The translations under genes were made by a program, and so were the position numbers. Below, piece after piece: positions 17,484-26,600 of a DNA stretch of 64,000 bases (the stretch's first letter is position 1; every line of letters starts with the position of its first letter). The notes below the pieces were generated by a model that was not told the DNA's origin, did no database searches, and saw only the letters and a program-made list of their open reading frames with translations. The DNA is from an uncultured bacterium (GTDB taxonomy: Bacteria > Verrucomicrobiota > Kiritimatiellia > CAIKKV01 > CAIJXV01): assembly GCA_903824675.1 (NCBI GenBank), contig CAIJXV010000093.1:1-64000 (forward strand), in the 5' to 3' direction.

Positions 17484-18578
17484 ATGATCCCTTTCTTCCC
17501 GCTTTTTCGGAAAATCGTCGCCGGAGCTTGTTTTCTGGCCACTGTTTCTTGCGTGACCGCCAATCCGACTTCTCCCACCAGTACCGACGATCCCGCCCGA
17601 AACCGCCTTCGGGCAGCTTATTCAAAAAGTATCGAAGCCGAATGGGCTGAAGCCCAAAGTAACTGGACCCAGGCCGCCACCTTGCACGGGGAAGTGGCGG
17701 ATCTCCTCGTCGCCCTGAAACGCGACTATCCCGGCTGGCAAACGGATCTGCTGGATCGACGCATTGCGGAATGCCGCAATCGCGGAGACCAGGACAAATT
17801 AAAAAATCAGGCAGGCCCCCTCGCCCCCCCCAAGATGACCTCTGCCCAACGGGAAGAACATCTCGAACGTCTCTTGGAAGAGCTCACCCGCGTCCGCGCG
17901 ATTCTCGCCGATAATTCATCCGCGACCCCGGTCGATCTTTCGCCAGCCGATCAACCGGATTCAGATCTGATCCGGACCAACCGGCTGTTACAGACGGAAA
18001 TCGTCAAGCTTCAAAAACGAGTCCGGGGGTATGAAAAGCAAAAAACGGGATCCAAAAATGCGGGAGATACCGCCTCGCATTCCTCTTCCAATTCCGTGTG
18101 CGCCGCCCTGATCCGGGATACCGCACGGTCCCAGATTCTGGCGGGCCAGATCAACCCGGCGATCGAACTCTTGACCGAAGCCGGTCAGGTCTATCCGGAC
18201 GATCCCGAAATGGCCCGTCTGCTGGCCTCGGCCTATTGCCGCGCCTCCCGGTTTCGGGATGCCATTCGCCTGTTATCTGAGATTCCCGATCCACCTCCGG
18301 AAACCCAGGTGATTCTGGGAAGCGCCTATCTGGCGACGGGGCAATTGGGACCGGCCCGACGGGCCCTGGAAGCCTGCCTCAAAGCCCAACCCGATCTGGC
18401 GGAGGCCTCCTATAACATGGCTCAGCTTCTGCTGGCGTTGAACCCGCCCGACACGACCGGCGCGCGCACCTATTACCGGGCGTCACTGGAATCGGGAGGG
18501 GCACGGGACCCGAACCTGGAAAACACACTCGGCCAGGCCACGATGCTCGAAAACATCAAGCACTTCAAACACAAGTAA
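17484..18578 (+). CDS. exported tetratricopeptide-repeat protein
   Basis: A 364-residue protein. ATG 17484 is preceded by AGAGGA at ideal spacing; ATG 17466 would add six residues. The N-terminus is a signal peptide (FRKIVAGACFLATVSC), with a possible but imperfect lipobox at TVSC. Residues about 110-190 contain a helical, partly coiled region, and residues about 210-350 hold three or more TPR-like helical pairs (ARSQILAGQINPAIELLTEA; GSAYLATGQLGPARRALEAC). It probably scaffolds an envelope complex; the partner is unknown. Confidence 0.72.
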   Translation: MIPFFPLFRKIVAGACFLATVSCVTANPTSPTSTDDPARNRLRAAYSKSIEAEWAEAQSNWTQAATLHGEVADLLVALKRDYPGWQTDLLDRRIAECRNRGDQDKLKNQAGPLAPPKMTSAQREEHLERLLEELTRVRAILADNSSATPVDLSPADQPDSDLIRTNRLLQTEIVKLQKRVRGYEKQKTGSKNAGDTASHSSSNSVCAALIRDTARSQILAGQINPAIELLTEAGQVYPDDPEMARLLASAYCRASRFRDAIRLLSEIPDPPPETQVILGSAYLATGQLGPARRALEACLKAQPDLAEASYNMAQLLLALNPPDTTGARTYYRASLESGGARDPNLENTLGQATMLENIKHFKHK

Positions 18579-18694
18579 CGCCGGACCGACGGTCGGTGCA
18601 GAGCCCGACCCTTCAAAACCCAGATCAAGCGGAACCCGTTTCATGATTTCGAACAGACGGCCGCTCACCCTGATTCCGGCCGCTGAGGGGCGAC

Positions 18695-19720
18695 TTAAAA
18701 TGCGCCAAATAAAATAGTGGTGAAGGATGTGATCGGTGAGGTTTCACGGAAATCGTCGATCGCCGCACGGAATTCCTTGATGGCCGACTGGGCATCCGTG
18801 TAGAGACTGTCATCCGTAACCAGACGCCCCAACAAACCCTCGCCATTTTCCACCTTGGCTGTAATGTTTTTCAATGAAGCGGCCGTCGCCGACAGATCCT
18901 TGTACAACTGGTCGTCCTCAGACAGCAATTTACCGAGCGTCCCCTTGCCGTCGTTGAGCCGCTGGCTGACCGACACCAGGTTGGAACTCAGGCGGGTCAG
19001 ATCGTTATAGACCGCATCCTCTTTCAGCAGTTTGCCGATCGTCCCTTCCCCGCGGTTCACCGATGAAATCAACTGATTCACCTGCGCCGAGGCTTCCCGC
19101 AAATCCTTGGTGATCGATGTCAAATCTTCGTAGACCGCCTTGTCGGTGATCAATTTACCCAGCGTCCCCTCGCCCTGGTTCAACTTGGTGGTGATCCCCC
19201 GAATTTCAACCATGGTCGCTTCCAGGTTTTTCAGAACCCCGCCCTCGTTCAGGGATTGCTTCAAATCATGCACCAGGATCGAGGCCTCTTCCATCAGATC
19301 CACCGGCAATTCCCCTTTCAGATTCACGGTATCGTCCAGCGAGGGAGACCCTGAAGTGCCCTCCCGAATTTCCAGGTACCGCCCGCCCAAAATGGAAGTG
19401 GTGACGATGATGGCCCGGTAATTCGCATGCAATTGCAGGGGGGACGACAACTCCCCGACCACCGTGACCCCGTCCTCCATCGTTCGGCCCAACTGGAGAT
19501 CCGTGACCTTGCCCACCGGCATCCCGCGCACGACAATATTGTCGCCCTCCTGTAACCCCATGATCTTGTCGAACCGCACTTGAACGGGATATTTCTTCAC
19601 AAACAGATTCTGGCGCGACAGGACAATCGTGAACCAGAACAGGCCCACGAAAATCGCAAACAAAAAGGCGCCCACCACCAGTTCCATCATCATTTGCCAT
19701 TCAACGGTTTTTTGTTTCAT
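18695..19720 (-). CDS. mlaD: MlaD-family MCE lipid-transport protein with four C-terminal repeats
   Basis: A 341-residue protein with one N-terminal membrane helix (about 13-35) and one MCE domain (about 43-120) of the lipid-tunnel type that carries phospholipids across the periplasm with MlaE and MlaF. Residues about 180-310 hold four repeats of the pattern GEGTLGKLxxDxxxYxDL, at 183, 224, 258 and 293, spaced 34-41 residues. E. coli MlaD is only about 183 residues, so the long helical repeat tail is extra and may lengthen the tunnel. ATG 19720 overlaps the mlaF stop (ATGA). Confidence 0.88.
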   Translation of the reverse strand: MKQKTVEWQMMMELVVGAFLFAIFVGLFWFTIVLSRQNLFVKKYPVQVRFDKIMGLQEGDNIVVRGMPVGKVTDLQLGRTMEDGVTVVGELSSPLQLHANYRAIIVTTSILGGRYLEIREGTSGSPSLDDTVNLKGELPVDLMEEASILVHDLKQSLNEGGVLKNLEATMVEIRGITTKLNQGEGTLGKLITDKAVYEDLTSITKDLREASAQVNQLISSVNRGEGTIGKLLKEDAVYNDLTRLSSNLVSVSQRLNDGKGTLGKLLSEDDQLYKDLSATAASLKNITAKVENGEGLLGRLVTDDSLYTDAQSAIKEFRAAIDDFRETSPITSFTTILFGAF

Positions 19721-20478
19721 AGGGTGTGTTTCTCCCAGGATCCCCGGGTTGTGATATATTGCGCTTCGAGAAAACGGACCACCGCCTCCGTCTTTGATTT
19801 AATAAAATCCTCCGGCGTCGCCAGTTCGACGATCCGGCCCTCCGACAACATGGCAATCCGCGTGGCGATCGACAGCGCACTGTGAAGATCGTGGGTCACC
19901 ACCACGCTGGTCACCGTCAACTTTTGCCGCATATCTTCGATCAGGGCGTCAATCGTACGCGAGGACACCGGGTCCAACCCCGAGGTCGGTTCATCATATA
20001 ATATGATTTCCGGATTACGGATGATCGCCCGCGCCAAACCCGCCCGCTTGCGCATCCCGCCCGAAATCTCCGAGGGATGTTTCAATTCATCTTTTTCCAG
20101 GCCGACCAGACGCAGTTTTTCGCGCACCCGCTCTGTAATTTCATCTTCACCGGTCTGGGTTTTTTCGCGCAACGGCAGGGCGACATTTTCAAACACATTC
20201 AACCATTCCAGCAGGGCGCCACCCTGGAACAAAACCCCGAATTTTTCGCGCAATCGTTCCAAATCCCGGCCGGTCGCCTCGCTGATCGCTTCCCCGCCGA
20301 CCAGGACCCGACCGGCGTCCGGGGTCATCAACCGCACCATATGCTTGAGGCTGACGCTCTTGCCCGTCCCCGAGGGACCGACAATCGCCAGGGTCTCGCC
20401 CTCGCGAATCTCGAGGTCGATCCCGTCCAGGACCTTGCGGCCGCCCAGCGTTTTAGTCACTTGTTCGAATCGAATCAT
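19717..20478 (-). CDS. mlaF: MlaF-type ABC transporter ATPase
   Basis: A 253-residue ABC ATPase powering retrograde or anterograde phospholipid transport with MlaE. Walker A is GPSGTGKS (about 34-41), the ABC signature is ISGGMRKRAGLAR (about 138-150; the M in place of Q is typical of this subfamily), Walker B is IILYDEPTSGLDP, and the switch histidine is in VVVTHDLHSA. ATGA overlaps join it to mlaE upstream and mlaD downstream, so the three are translated as a unit. Confidence 0.93.
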   Translation of the reverse strand: MIRFEQVTKTLGGRKVLDGIDLEIREGETLAIVGPSGTGKSVSLKHMVRLMTPDAGRVLVGGEAISEATGRDLERLREKFGVLFQGGALLEWLNVFENVALPLREKTQTGEDEITERVREKLRLVGLEKDELKHPSEISGGMRKRAGLARAIIRNPEIILYDEPTSGLDPVSSRTIDALIEDMRQKLTVTSVVVTHDLHSALSIATRIAMLSEGRIVELATPEDFIKSKTEAVVRFLEAQYITTRGSWEKHTL

Positions 20479-21287
20479 ACGTAGAAAAACCGGGTGATGA
20501 AATAACCGACGATCAGGATGGTCAGAAACGACAGGATTACCGTCCGCCGTGTGGCATTCCCGACGCCCACGGCCCCCTGGGTGGTCGAAAAGCCCTGGTG
20601 ACAGGCGACAATCGTGATGATGATGCCGAATATAAAGGCCTTGAATACTCCCACATACAAGTCCTTCGCATCCGCATACCGGGTGGCATTCTGCCAGTAG
20701 GCAACCCAGGCTACGCCCAACTGCGTCTTGCCGACCAGGGCGCCGCCCAATACCCCCATCATGCAGCTATAAAAGGATAACAGGGGCGTCATCACCGCCA
20801 ACGCCACCAGCCGCGGCAACACCAGGAATCGCACCGGGTTGATCGACATGATTTCCAGCGCCGCGATCTCTTCGGAGACCACCATGGTACCCATCTGCGC
20901 CGCATACGCCGATCCCACGCTGGCCGCCATGATCAAGCCCGTCATGAACGGTCCCATTTCCCGCAGCATCGAAACCATCACCGCCGCCCCGATATTCACT
21001 TCCTGTCCGAACTTGCGAAGCTCGATCCCTGTTTGCAAAGCCAGGATCATTCCCGTGAAGCCGGCCACAACCGTGATCACCCCCAGGCTTTTGATCCCAC
21101 CGACAAACATCTGCAGAATGATTTCCCGGCGGGTCCGGGGCGAAAAAATGAACCGGAGATTCGCCACCGCCTCAGTCAACAACAGGATGGCCCGGCCGGC
21201 GTTGCGAAACGTGAACAGAACCTTCCGTCCGAAATTGGCAACCCAATTTCGCGGCGGCGGAAAATCTTCCGGTTCACGCGTGATCAT
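20475..21287 (-). CDS. mlaE: MlaE-type ABC transporter permease
   Basis: A 270-residue MlaE/YrbE permease with five to six membrane helices and the conserved family stretch ESLGPFMTG-like (REMGPFMTGLIMAA) and AAQMGTMVVSEEIAALE in the cytosolic loop. It forms the inner-membrane channel that passes lipids to the MCE ring. Its ATG overlaps the stop of the WPI-repeat gene (21284-21287) and its stop overlaps mlaF; such tight coupling implies that all four gene products are made together. Confidence 0.93.
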   Translation of the reverse strand: MITREPEDFPPPRNWVANFGRKVLFTFRNAGRAILLLTEAVANLRFIFSPRTRREIILQMFVGGIKSLGVITVVAGFTGMILALQTGIELRKFGQEVNIGAAVMVSMLREMGPFMTGLIMAASVGSAYAAQMGTMVVSEEIAALEIMSINPVRFLVLPRLVALAVMTPLLSFYSCMMGVLGGALVGKTQLGVAWVAYWQNATRYADAKDLYVGVFKAFIFGIIITIVACHQGFSTTQGAVGVGNATRRTVILSFLTILIVGYFITRFFYV

Positions 21288-22777
21288 TTGTCATCCCCGG
21301 TATCGAAAGTATACAAAAAACGATAGGATACCTTGCCGTCCACTTCCCGCCGGGCGATCAGGCCCCGCAAAATGGACCACTCCTTGAATTGCTGATTCTG
21401 CGGGGATTGGGTCCATGAAACAAGCGGAAAAACGGACACATGCCGGTAACGGCCGCGCGCGCGGTCGTGTCGGAAGAGTCCCCACAACAACTCGTCCTCC
21501 ACGGCATCCCCTTTTAATTTATGCGAGTAGATCGTCCAGATCGGCGACCAATTACGCTCCACCGGCGCGATATGGAAGGGCCACAGATCGAGCGTTCTGA
21601 AATCCTTGTCGTGCCCATCCCGCGCGTAGGTGGCCAGGGGCCAGAGCGTAAACCGGCGCTGGCGGGCCGGGGCGGAAGGCGGCTCCCGCGGGGTCACCGC
21701 ATTATAATATAACAGGGGCAAAACCCACCACCGGGAATCCTCCTCATTCTTCAACGGGTGGTTGCGCCACCCGCCAATCGGCCAAAGAACAAATCCGCTC
21801 GTTTCGCCCTTGTCATAGGATCGATATCCGGCCACCGGCCAGAAATAGAATTTATCCACATCGCCGGAACTGTACTGAATGAAGGGCCAGGGACAATACC
21901 CCTGCACCAGACTCGAACTTCGCGAATGGCGGATAAAGGGGGGTATCACAAACCAAGACTCCTGATTTTCGGTCTTGATATGGCCATAAATAGGGATCAA
22001 AACAAACCCGCCGCCTCGCGTGCCCGGCCGATAGTAATGCACGTCGGTCCAGAAGGGCCACAGGATAAACCGTTTCTCCCACTCGTCTTCCCGGGTGGAT
22101 CGGCCGTAAATGGGAAAAATCCGGAATCGGTCCATGCCATCCCCGGTCGTGCGCGAATAAATCGGCCAGAAAAGGCTGGTGGTCTCCGCCTCGCCGATCG
22201 TGCTGTGACCCCAAATCGGAAACAGGGCAAAATCGATCTTATCCCGCCCCAGGAATTCGCGGATCTCCCCCCCGATCGGGAAAAAGGCCGCATATCCGTT
22301 GGATTCAGCACTGCGCCCCCAGTAAAAAAAGGGGAAGATCCAGGTCCGGTACCGCCCCTCCGGATTCGTCGGATCGAAATCCGTGCCCAGGGCGGTCAGA
22401 ACCCGCCAGTGACTTTCTCCCCGAAGATCGCGGGTGGATCCCACCGGCCATAAAAATTCCTGCCCCCCAACGGATTCAGACGGATTCACCCGCCGCGAAA
22501 CAAACGGCCGGATCGCCCAAAACCGATTGGAAGCCGAATCGGAAACCGATTCCACGATGGGGCCCATGGCCCGAAATTGAGGACGCCCCTCGATATCGGT
22601 CCAAGGGGGAATTGGCGGATCGTAAGACCAGATCGGACCGGCCAGTAAGCCGCTACACAGCCCGATCCACACGGCCCCTAAAATCACCCAACAAGCAGGG
22701 AGTCCCCGGAGAGGACGGAACGTGGAAGTCCTTCCCATCCCTTCCGGATCAGTGCGATCCGTAGCATCCGTGGTCAT
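21284..22777 (-). CDS. WPI-repeat envelope protein coupled to the Mla operon (unknown family)
   Basis: A 497-residue protein with an N-terminal hydrophobic segment (about 27-47) acting as signal or anchor. The body is built of about 13 repeats of a short motif (F/L/I)(F/W)P(I/F/L)xG, for example FFPIGGE, LFPIWGHST, FWPIYSRT, IFPIYGRST, LIPIYGHI, FWPVAGYRS and LWPIGGWRN, about 20-30 residues apart and rich in Trp, Tyr and Phe. This suggests a beta-repeat or beta-barrel fold, perhaps in the outer membrane. I recognise no named family. The start at 22777 is uncertain; ATG 22738 is an alternative, as the first codons look like a recurring GGATGCTACGGATCGCACTG-type repeat. Confidence 0.65.
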   Translation of the reverse strand: MTTDATDRTDPEGMGRTSTFRPLRGLPACWVILGAVWIGLCSGLLAGPIWSYDPPIPPWTDIEGRPQFRAMGPIVESVSDSASNRFWAIRPFVSRRVNPSESVGGQEFLWPVGSTRDLRGESHWRVLTALGTDFDPTNPEGRYRTWIFPFFYWGRSAESNGYAAFFPIGGEIREFLGRDKIDFALFPIWGHSTIGEAETTSLFWPIYSRTTGDGMDRFRIFPIYGRSTREDEWEKRFILWPFWTDVHYYRPGTRGGGFVLIPIYGHIKTENQESWFVIPPFIRHSRSSSLVQGYCPWPFIQYSSGDVDKFYFWPVAGYRSYDKGETSGFVLWPIGGWRNHPLKNEEDSRWWVLPLLYYNAVTPREPPSAPARQRRFTLWPLATYARDGHDKDFRTLDLWPFHIAPVERNWSPIWTIYSHKLKGDAVEDELLWGLFRHDRARGRYRHVSVFPLVSWTQSPQNQQFKEWSILRGLIARREVDGKVSYRFLYTFDTGDDK

Positions 22778-22815
22778 AGCGTTGTTTTTAATTGCCGGCC
22801 CCCGTATTGAAAGCG

Positions 22816-23907
22816 CTATCGCACCGACGCATAATAGCCATCGATCAACCGTTCCTTTTTAAAAATCAAAGCCATCAAGGCCGCCCGAATCCACATCCCG
22901 TTGCGCATCTGCCGCCAGTAAACCGCCCGGGGATCATGGTCGATCGCCGTCGGAATCTCCTGCCGGCGCGGAAAGGGATGTAGAATCACCGCGTGCGGCC
23001 CCAGCCGATCCAGGTACTCCGGCCGAAAGTGATAGCGCGAGGTGTCGATTTTCCGGCTCTCGCCCTCGGTCGTGTCCCATTCGTCCTGAATCCGCGTCAT
23101 GTAAATCGCATCGGCCTCCGGAATCGTTGTCTCGAAGTCCGAAGCCAATTCATAGGTCACCCCGGCGGCATCGAGCAAATTGAGGATGTCCCGGCCAATC
23201 TGCAGGGGTTCAGGGGCCACAAAGATCATGCGCACCCCGGTGTAATTGGTCAACAGCCAAGCCAGGGATCGGACCGTCCGCCCCCGCGCCAGGTCGCCCA
23301 CGAAAACAATCGTCTTGCCGTCAATCCCTCCGCGTGCCTCAAAGCTCCGTTGGAGGGTGTAGATATCCAGCAAGGCCTGTGTCGGATGCTGGTCTTTGCC
23401 GGACCCGGCGTTGATGATCGGAATCGGCCGCTCGGTATTGGAGAGGACCCAGGCCGTGTGCTCGGCCAACCCGCCCACCTGGGTGCGCATGACGATCATA
23501 TCGAAATACGAACTGAACGTGCGGAGGGAATCCTCCTGCGATTCGCCCTTGAATTCGCTGGACGTCGCCGTATCCCGCACCTCCCCCACATTCACTCCGA
23601 GAATCTGGCAGGCGGAGGAAAACGACAAAAAGGTGCGACTGCTGGGCTGGGTAAAATAAAGCATGGCCCGCTTATTGGCCATCAAACCCCGCAGGAATGT
23701 CATGCCCTCCTCGGTTTTGGCCGTGCGCCGGATCCGGGTGGCCAGTCCTCCCAGCGAATCCAGGGCCGCCCGGTTGAACTGCTGGGCCAGCAGGACATGA
23801 AAAACCCGTCCGTCCGATCCCGCCAGATAGGGGGCTTTCTCCGTGACCGGCAACCGGTTGAAGGAGTCCCATCCGATATGACTCAACGGCATGCTCTCCT
23901 GTGTCAT
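22816..23907 (-). CDS. pyrB: aspartate carbamoyltransferase catalytic subunit
   Basis: A 363-residue enzyme of pyrimidine synthesis that joins carbamoyl phosphate to aspartate. Signatures: QPSSRTFLSF for carbamoyl phosphate (near residue 90), GKDQHPTQALLDIYT, GDLARGRTVRSLA and HPFPRRQEI. The GRTVRSL loop is the ATCase form rather than the ornithine form. It is about 50 residues longer than E. coli PyrB, mostly at the N-terminus. The start is ATG 23907, with GGAG eight nt upstream; a GTG nine nt further out overlaps that ribosome site. 13 bp downstream of argF. Confidence 0.9.
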   Translation of the reverse strand: MTQESMPLSHIGWDSFNRLPVTEKAPYLAGSDGRVFHVLLAQQFNRAALDSLGGLATRIRRTAKTEEGMTFLRGLMANKRAMLYFTQPSSRTFLSFSSACQILGVNVGEVRDTATSSEFKGESQEDSLRTFSSYFDMIVMRTQVGGLAEHTAWVLSNTERPIPIINAGSGKDQHPTQALLDIYTLQRSFEARGGIDGKTIVFVGDLARGRTVRSLAWLLTNYTGVRMIFVAPEPLQIGRDILNLLDAAGVTYELASDFETTIPEADAIYMTRIQDEWDTTEGESRKIDTSRYHFRPEYLDRLGPHAVILHPFPRRQEIPTAIDHDPRAVYWRQMRNGMWIRAALMALIFKKERLIDGYYASVR

Positions 23908-23920
23908 GCGATCCACTCCT

Positions 23921-24913
23921 TCAAGTCAGGGTCGCCACCATCAACGCCTTGATGGTGTGCATCCGGTTTTCAGCCTGGTCAAACACCTTCGAATACGGCG
24001 CCTCAAACACTTCGTCGGTCACTTCCAATTCCCCGATCGTCCGGGTCACTTCGGTGTCCCGATTATGGAACCCCGGCAGACAGTGCAGGAAAATGAACCG
24101 GCCGGACTCCAGGTTGCCGGTCCGTTCGACCATGGCCTGGTCGATCCGATACGGCTTCAACAGACGGACGCGCTCTTCAAATTGAGCTTCCTCCCCCATC
24201 GAAACCCAGACGTCAGTGTAAATGGCATGGGCTCCAATCACTCCGTCGTGGGGATCGGTCGTCACCTTCAAACTGCCCCCATTCCGCACCGCCAACTCCG
24301 TGGCCCGCTCCACCAGGGCCGGATCCGGCGCCAGCATCGCCGGTGCGCAATTCACAAAATGCATCCCCACCATCGCACAACCGATCATGAGGGTATTCAC
24401 CATGTTGTTGCGACCGTCGCCGACATAGACCATCCGCAAGCCCTGGAGTGCGCCGAATTGTTCACGCAGGGTCAATAGATCGGCCAATACCTGCGTGGGA
24501 TGCCAGTCGTCGGTCAGGGCGTTCCAAACCGGAACCCCCGCACAGCGCGCCAGAGTCTCGACCGTCGATTGCTTGAACCCCCGGAAGGCGATCCCGTCAA
24601 ACATCCGGCCCAAGACCCGGGCGGTATCGACGATGGACTCCTTTTTGCCGAGATGGATATCGTGAACATCCAGATATTCCGCCTGTCCGCCCTCATCCGC
24701 GGCCGCCACCGTAAACGCACACCGCGTTCGAGTCGACGATTTCTCGAAAATCAACGCGATGTTTTTTCGCAGCAAAAGATCGCCACGCCCGCCGGAACGC
24801 TTGCGCGCCTTGAGGTCCGCCGCCAAATCCAGCAGATCGGTCATATCTTGGACCGACAATTCATCCAACGTCAACAGGCTCCGACCCCGTAACCGGGTTT
24901 TATTAATCGACAT
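23921..24913 (-). CDS. argF: ornithine carbamoyltransferase
   Basis: A 330-residue enzyme making citrulline from ornithine and carbamoyl phosphate in arginine synthesis (or the reverse in the deiminase pathway). Signatures: FEKSSTRTRCAF (about 56-67), HPTQVLADLLT, HCLPGFHNRDTEV with the active-site cysteine (family form HCLPAFH). GGGAG precedes ATG 24913. It is first in a two-gene operon with pyrB, so both carbamoyl-phosphate branches are expressed together. No arcA or arcC neighbour is present, so the anabolic role is favoured. Confidence 0.92.
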   Translation of the reverse strand: MSINKTRLRGRSLLTLDELSVQDMTDLLDLAADLKARKRSGGRGDLLLRKNIALIFEKSSTRTRCAFTVAAADEGGQAEYLDVHDIHLGKKESIVDTARVLGRMFDGIAFRGFKQSTVETLARCAGVPVWNALTDDWHPTQVLADLLTLREQFGALQGLRMVYVGDGRNNMVNTLMIGCAMVGMHFVNCAPAMLAPDPALVERATELAVRNGGSLKVTTDPHDGVIGAHAIYTDVWVSMGEEAQFEERVRLLKPYRIDQAMVERTGNLESGRFIFLHCLPGFHNRDTEVTRTIGELEVTDEVFEAPYSKVFDQAENRMHTIKALMVATLT

Positions 24914-25030
24914 TTTACACTCCCGCTATAAAAAACCGTCTGAATCCTGCCACATTCCCCGCCCTTCTCCAAGCCAAAACCCTTTATTTTCGTATAGCGG
25001 TCGTCTGAAAATAAACGGTATTATAAAAGG

Positions 25031-26518
25031 ATGTTGACGATACCGGAGCCGCTTAAACGTAAATTGGCCGAATTGCCCGATGAACCGGGCTGTTATCTGT
25101 TTCGCGACGCCCGGGGAACCATCATTTATGTCGGCAAGGCCATTTCCCTGCGCAAGCGGGTCCAATCTTACTTTCGGGCCGCCACCCTCCGAAGCGCCGA
25201 CCCTAAGTTGCGGGGGCTGGTCCGCGGCGTCGCCGACCTGGATATCCTGGTTTTGCACAACGAGGCGGAGGCGATCCTGACCGAGGGCCGATTGATCAAG
25301 GAATATCGCCCCCGCTACAACGTCGATTTCAAAGACGATAAGCGGTTTCTGCTCATCCGGTGCGGCATCCAGGATCCCTTTCCCACCGTCCACGCGGTGC
25401 GTCTTCAGCGGGAGGACGGGGCTCTGTATTTTGGCCCTTATGCCTCCTCGCCTTCGGCGCGGGCGGCGGTCGAATTCGTTCAGAAACGGTTCGGTCTCCG
25501 CCGGTGTCCTTATGCGGAGCCGGGGCCGGACGCCCACACGCATTGCATCAACGACATCGTCCGGTTCTGTTCGGCGCCGTGCATCGGACGGATCACCCCG
25601 GCGGATTACCGGGCACGGGTGGAGGAGGCTTGCGCGTTTTTGCGCGGCGCCCGTCCGCAGTTTCTGGAGGAATTGCGGGAGACCATGCGGGACGCGGCGA
25701 CCCGCCAGAACTACGAGCGAGCCGCGATCTTGCGCGACACCGTCCGCCTGCTGGAAGAGGCAACCCGACGCCACATGCGCGTCGCGACGACTCCCGCCCT
25801 GGCCCGCGCAACGGCCTCGGCCGGACTGGCCCAGTTGCAAGAGGCATTGGATTTGCCGACTCTTCCCCGGATCATAGAAGCCTTCGATGTGTCCAATATT
25901 TCCGGCACCCTCGCGGTGGCCTCGCGGGTGGTGGCCGTCGACGGAGTTCCCCAGCCGCAACGTTACCGCCGATTCCGAATCCGCACCGTCGCGGGGAGTG
26001 ATGATCCGGCGATGATGGCCGAGGCCATCCGGCGCCACTATGGCCGGATCCAGACCGAAGGGGGCGAATGGCCCGATCTCCTGCTGGTGGATGGAGGGCT
26101 CACCCAAAAACTGGCCGCCGAACAGGAGGTGGCCCAATTGGGTCACCCTGCGCTTCCCATCATCGGCCTGGCCAAAAAACGCGAGGAACTTCATGTCGGG
26201 CGAGACGATACCGCCCGGATTTTGCGCTTGGATGATCATTCACCGGCCTTGCAGTTATTACGCCGGCTACGGGATGAAGCCCACCGCTTTGCCCTCCGCT
26301 ATCACCAAAGCTTGCGCCGGGCTCGGATTCGCGAATCCTTGCTGGACGAGATTCCCGGGGTTGGCGCCCGGCGCAAAGCCGATCTATTGCGTCATTTCGG
26401 GTCCGTCTCCCGTCTCCATCACGCAACCCTTGAGGAGATTTCCCAAGCGCCGGGAATCGGCCCCGCACTCGCGAAGGAAATCCACCGGGTGTTATTTTCG
26501 AAATCAACGCCGGGGTGA
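25031..26518 (+). CDS. uvrC: excinuclease ABC subunit C, short form
   Basis: A 495-residue nucleotide-excision nuclease. GIY-YIG domain at about 14-95 (GCYLF, IIYVGKA), iron-sulfur cysteines C159, C172, C180, C184, UVR helix about 207-245, RNase H-like nuclease from 283 (EAFDVSNISG with Asp286), and two helix-hairpin-helix motifs at 434-490 (IPGVGARRKADLL, APGIGPALAKEI). E. coli UvrC has 610 residues; the 110 or so missing ones fall between UVR and the nuclease, while all catalytic parts are kept. AAAAGG directly abuts ATG 25031, so initiation may be atypical. Confidence 0.93.
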   Translation: MLTIPEPLKRKLAELPDEPGCYLFRDARGTIIYVGKAISLRKRVQSYFRAATLRSADPKLRGLVRGVADLDILVLHNEAEAILTEGRLIKEYRPRYNVDFKDDKRFLLIRCGIQDPFPTVHAVRLQREDGALYFGPYASSPSARAAVEFVQKRFGLRRCPYAEPGPDAHTHCINDIVRFCSAPCIGRITPADYRARVEEACAFLRGARPQFLEELRETMRDAATRQNYERAAILRDTVRLLEEATRRHMRVATTPALARATASAGLAQLQEALDLPTLPRIIEAFDVSNISGTLAVASRVVAVDGVPQPQRYRRFRIRTVAGSDDPAMMAEAIRRHYGRIQTEGGEWPDLLLVDGGLTQKLAAEQEVAQLGHPALPIIGLAKKREELHVGRDDTARILRLDDHSPALQLLRRLRDEAHRFALRYHQSLRRARIRESLLDEIPGVGARRKADLLRHFGSVSRLHHATLEEISQAPGIGPALAKEIHRVLFSKSTPG

Positions 26519-26600
26519 TCGGGAATGTCAGGCGCAGCCGGCTGGTCATTTTTGGGGCACGCCACCCGCAAATGGGGTATAAACAAACCCGGAGGACACC

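Noticed and set aside
18579-18694. Bidirectional terminator between the TPR gene and mlaD (CGGCCG stem at 18658-18683)
   Set aside because: The stem is short with a 13-nt loop and no T-run on either strand.
22738-22777. First 13 codons of the WPI-repeat gene as real coding sequence
   Set aside because: Not settled: they resemble a recurring GGATGCTACGGATCGCACTG-type repeat, so the alternative start at 22738 is noted in the feature rather than asserted.
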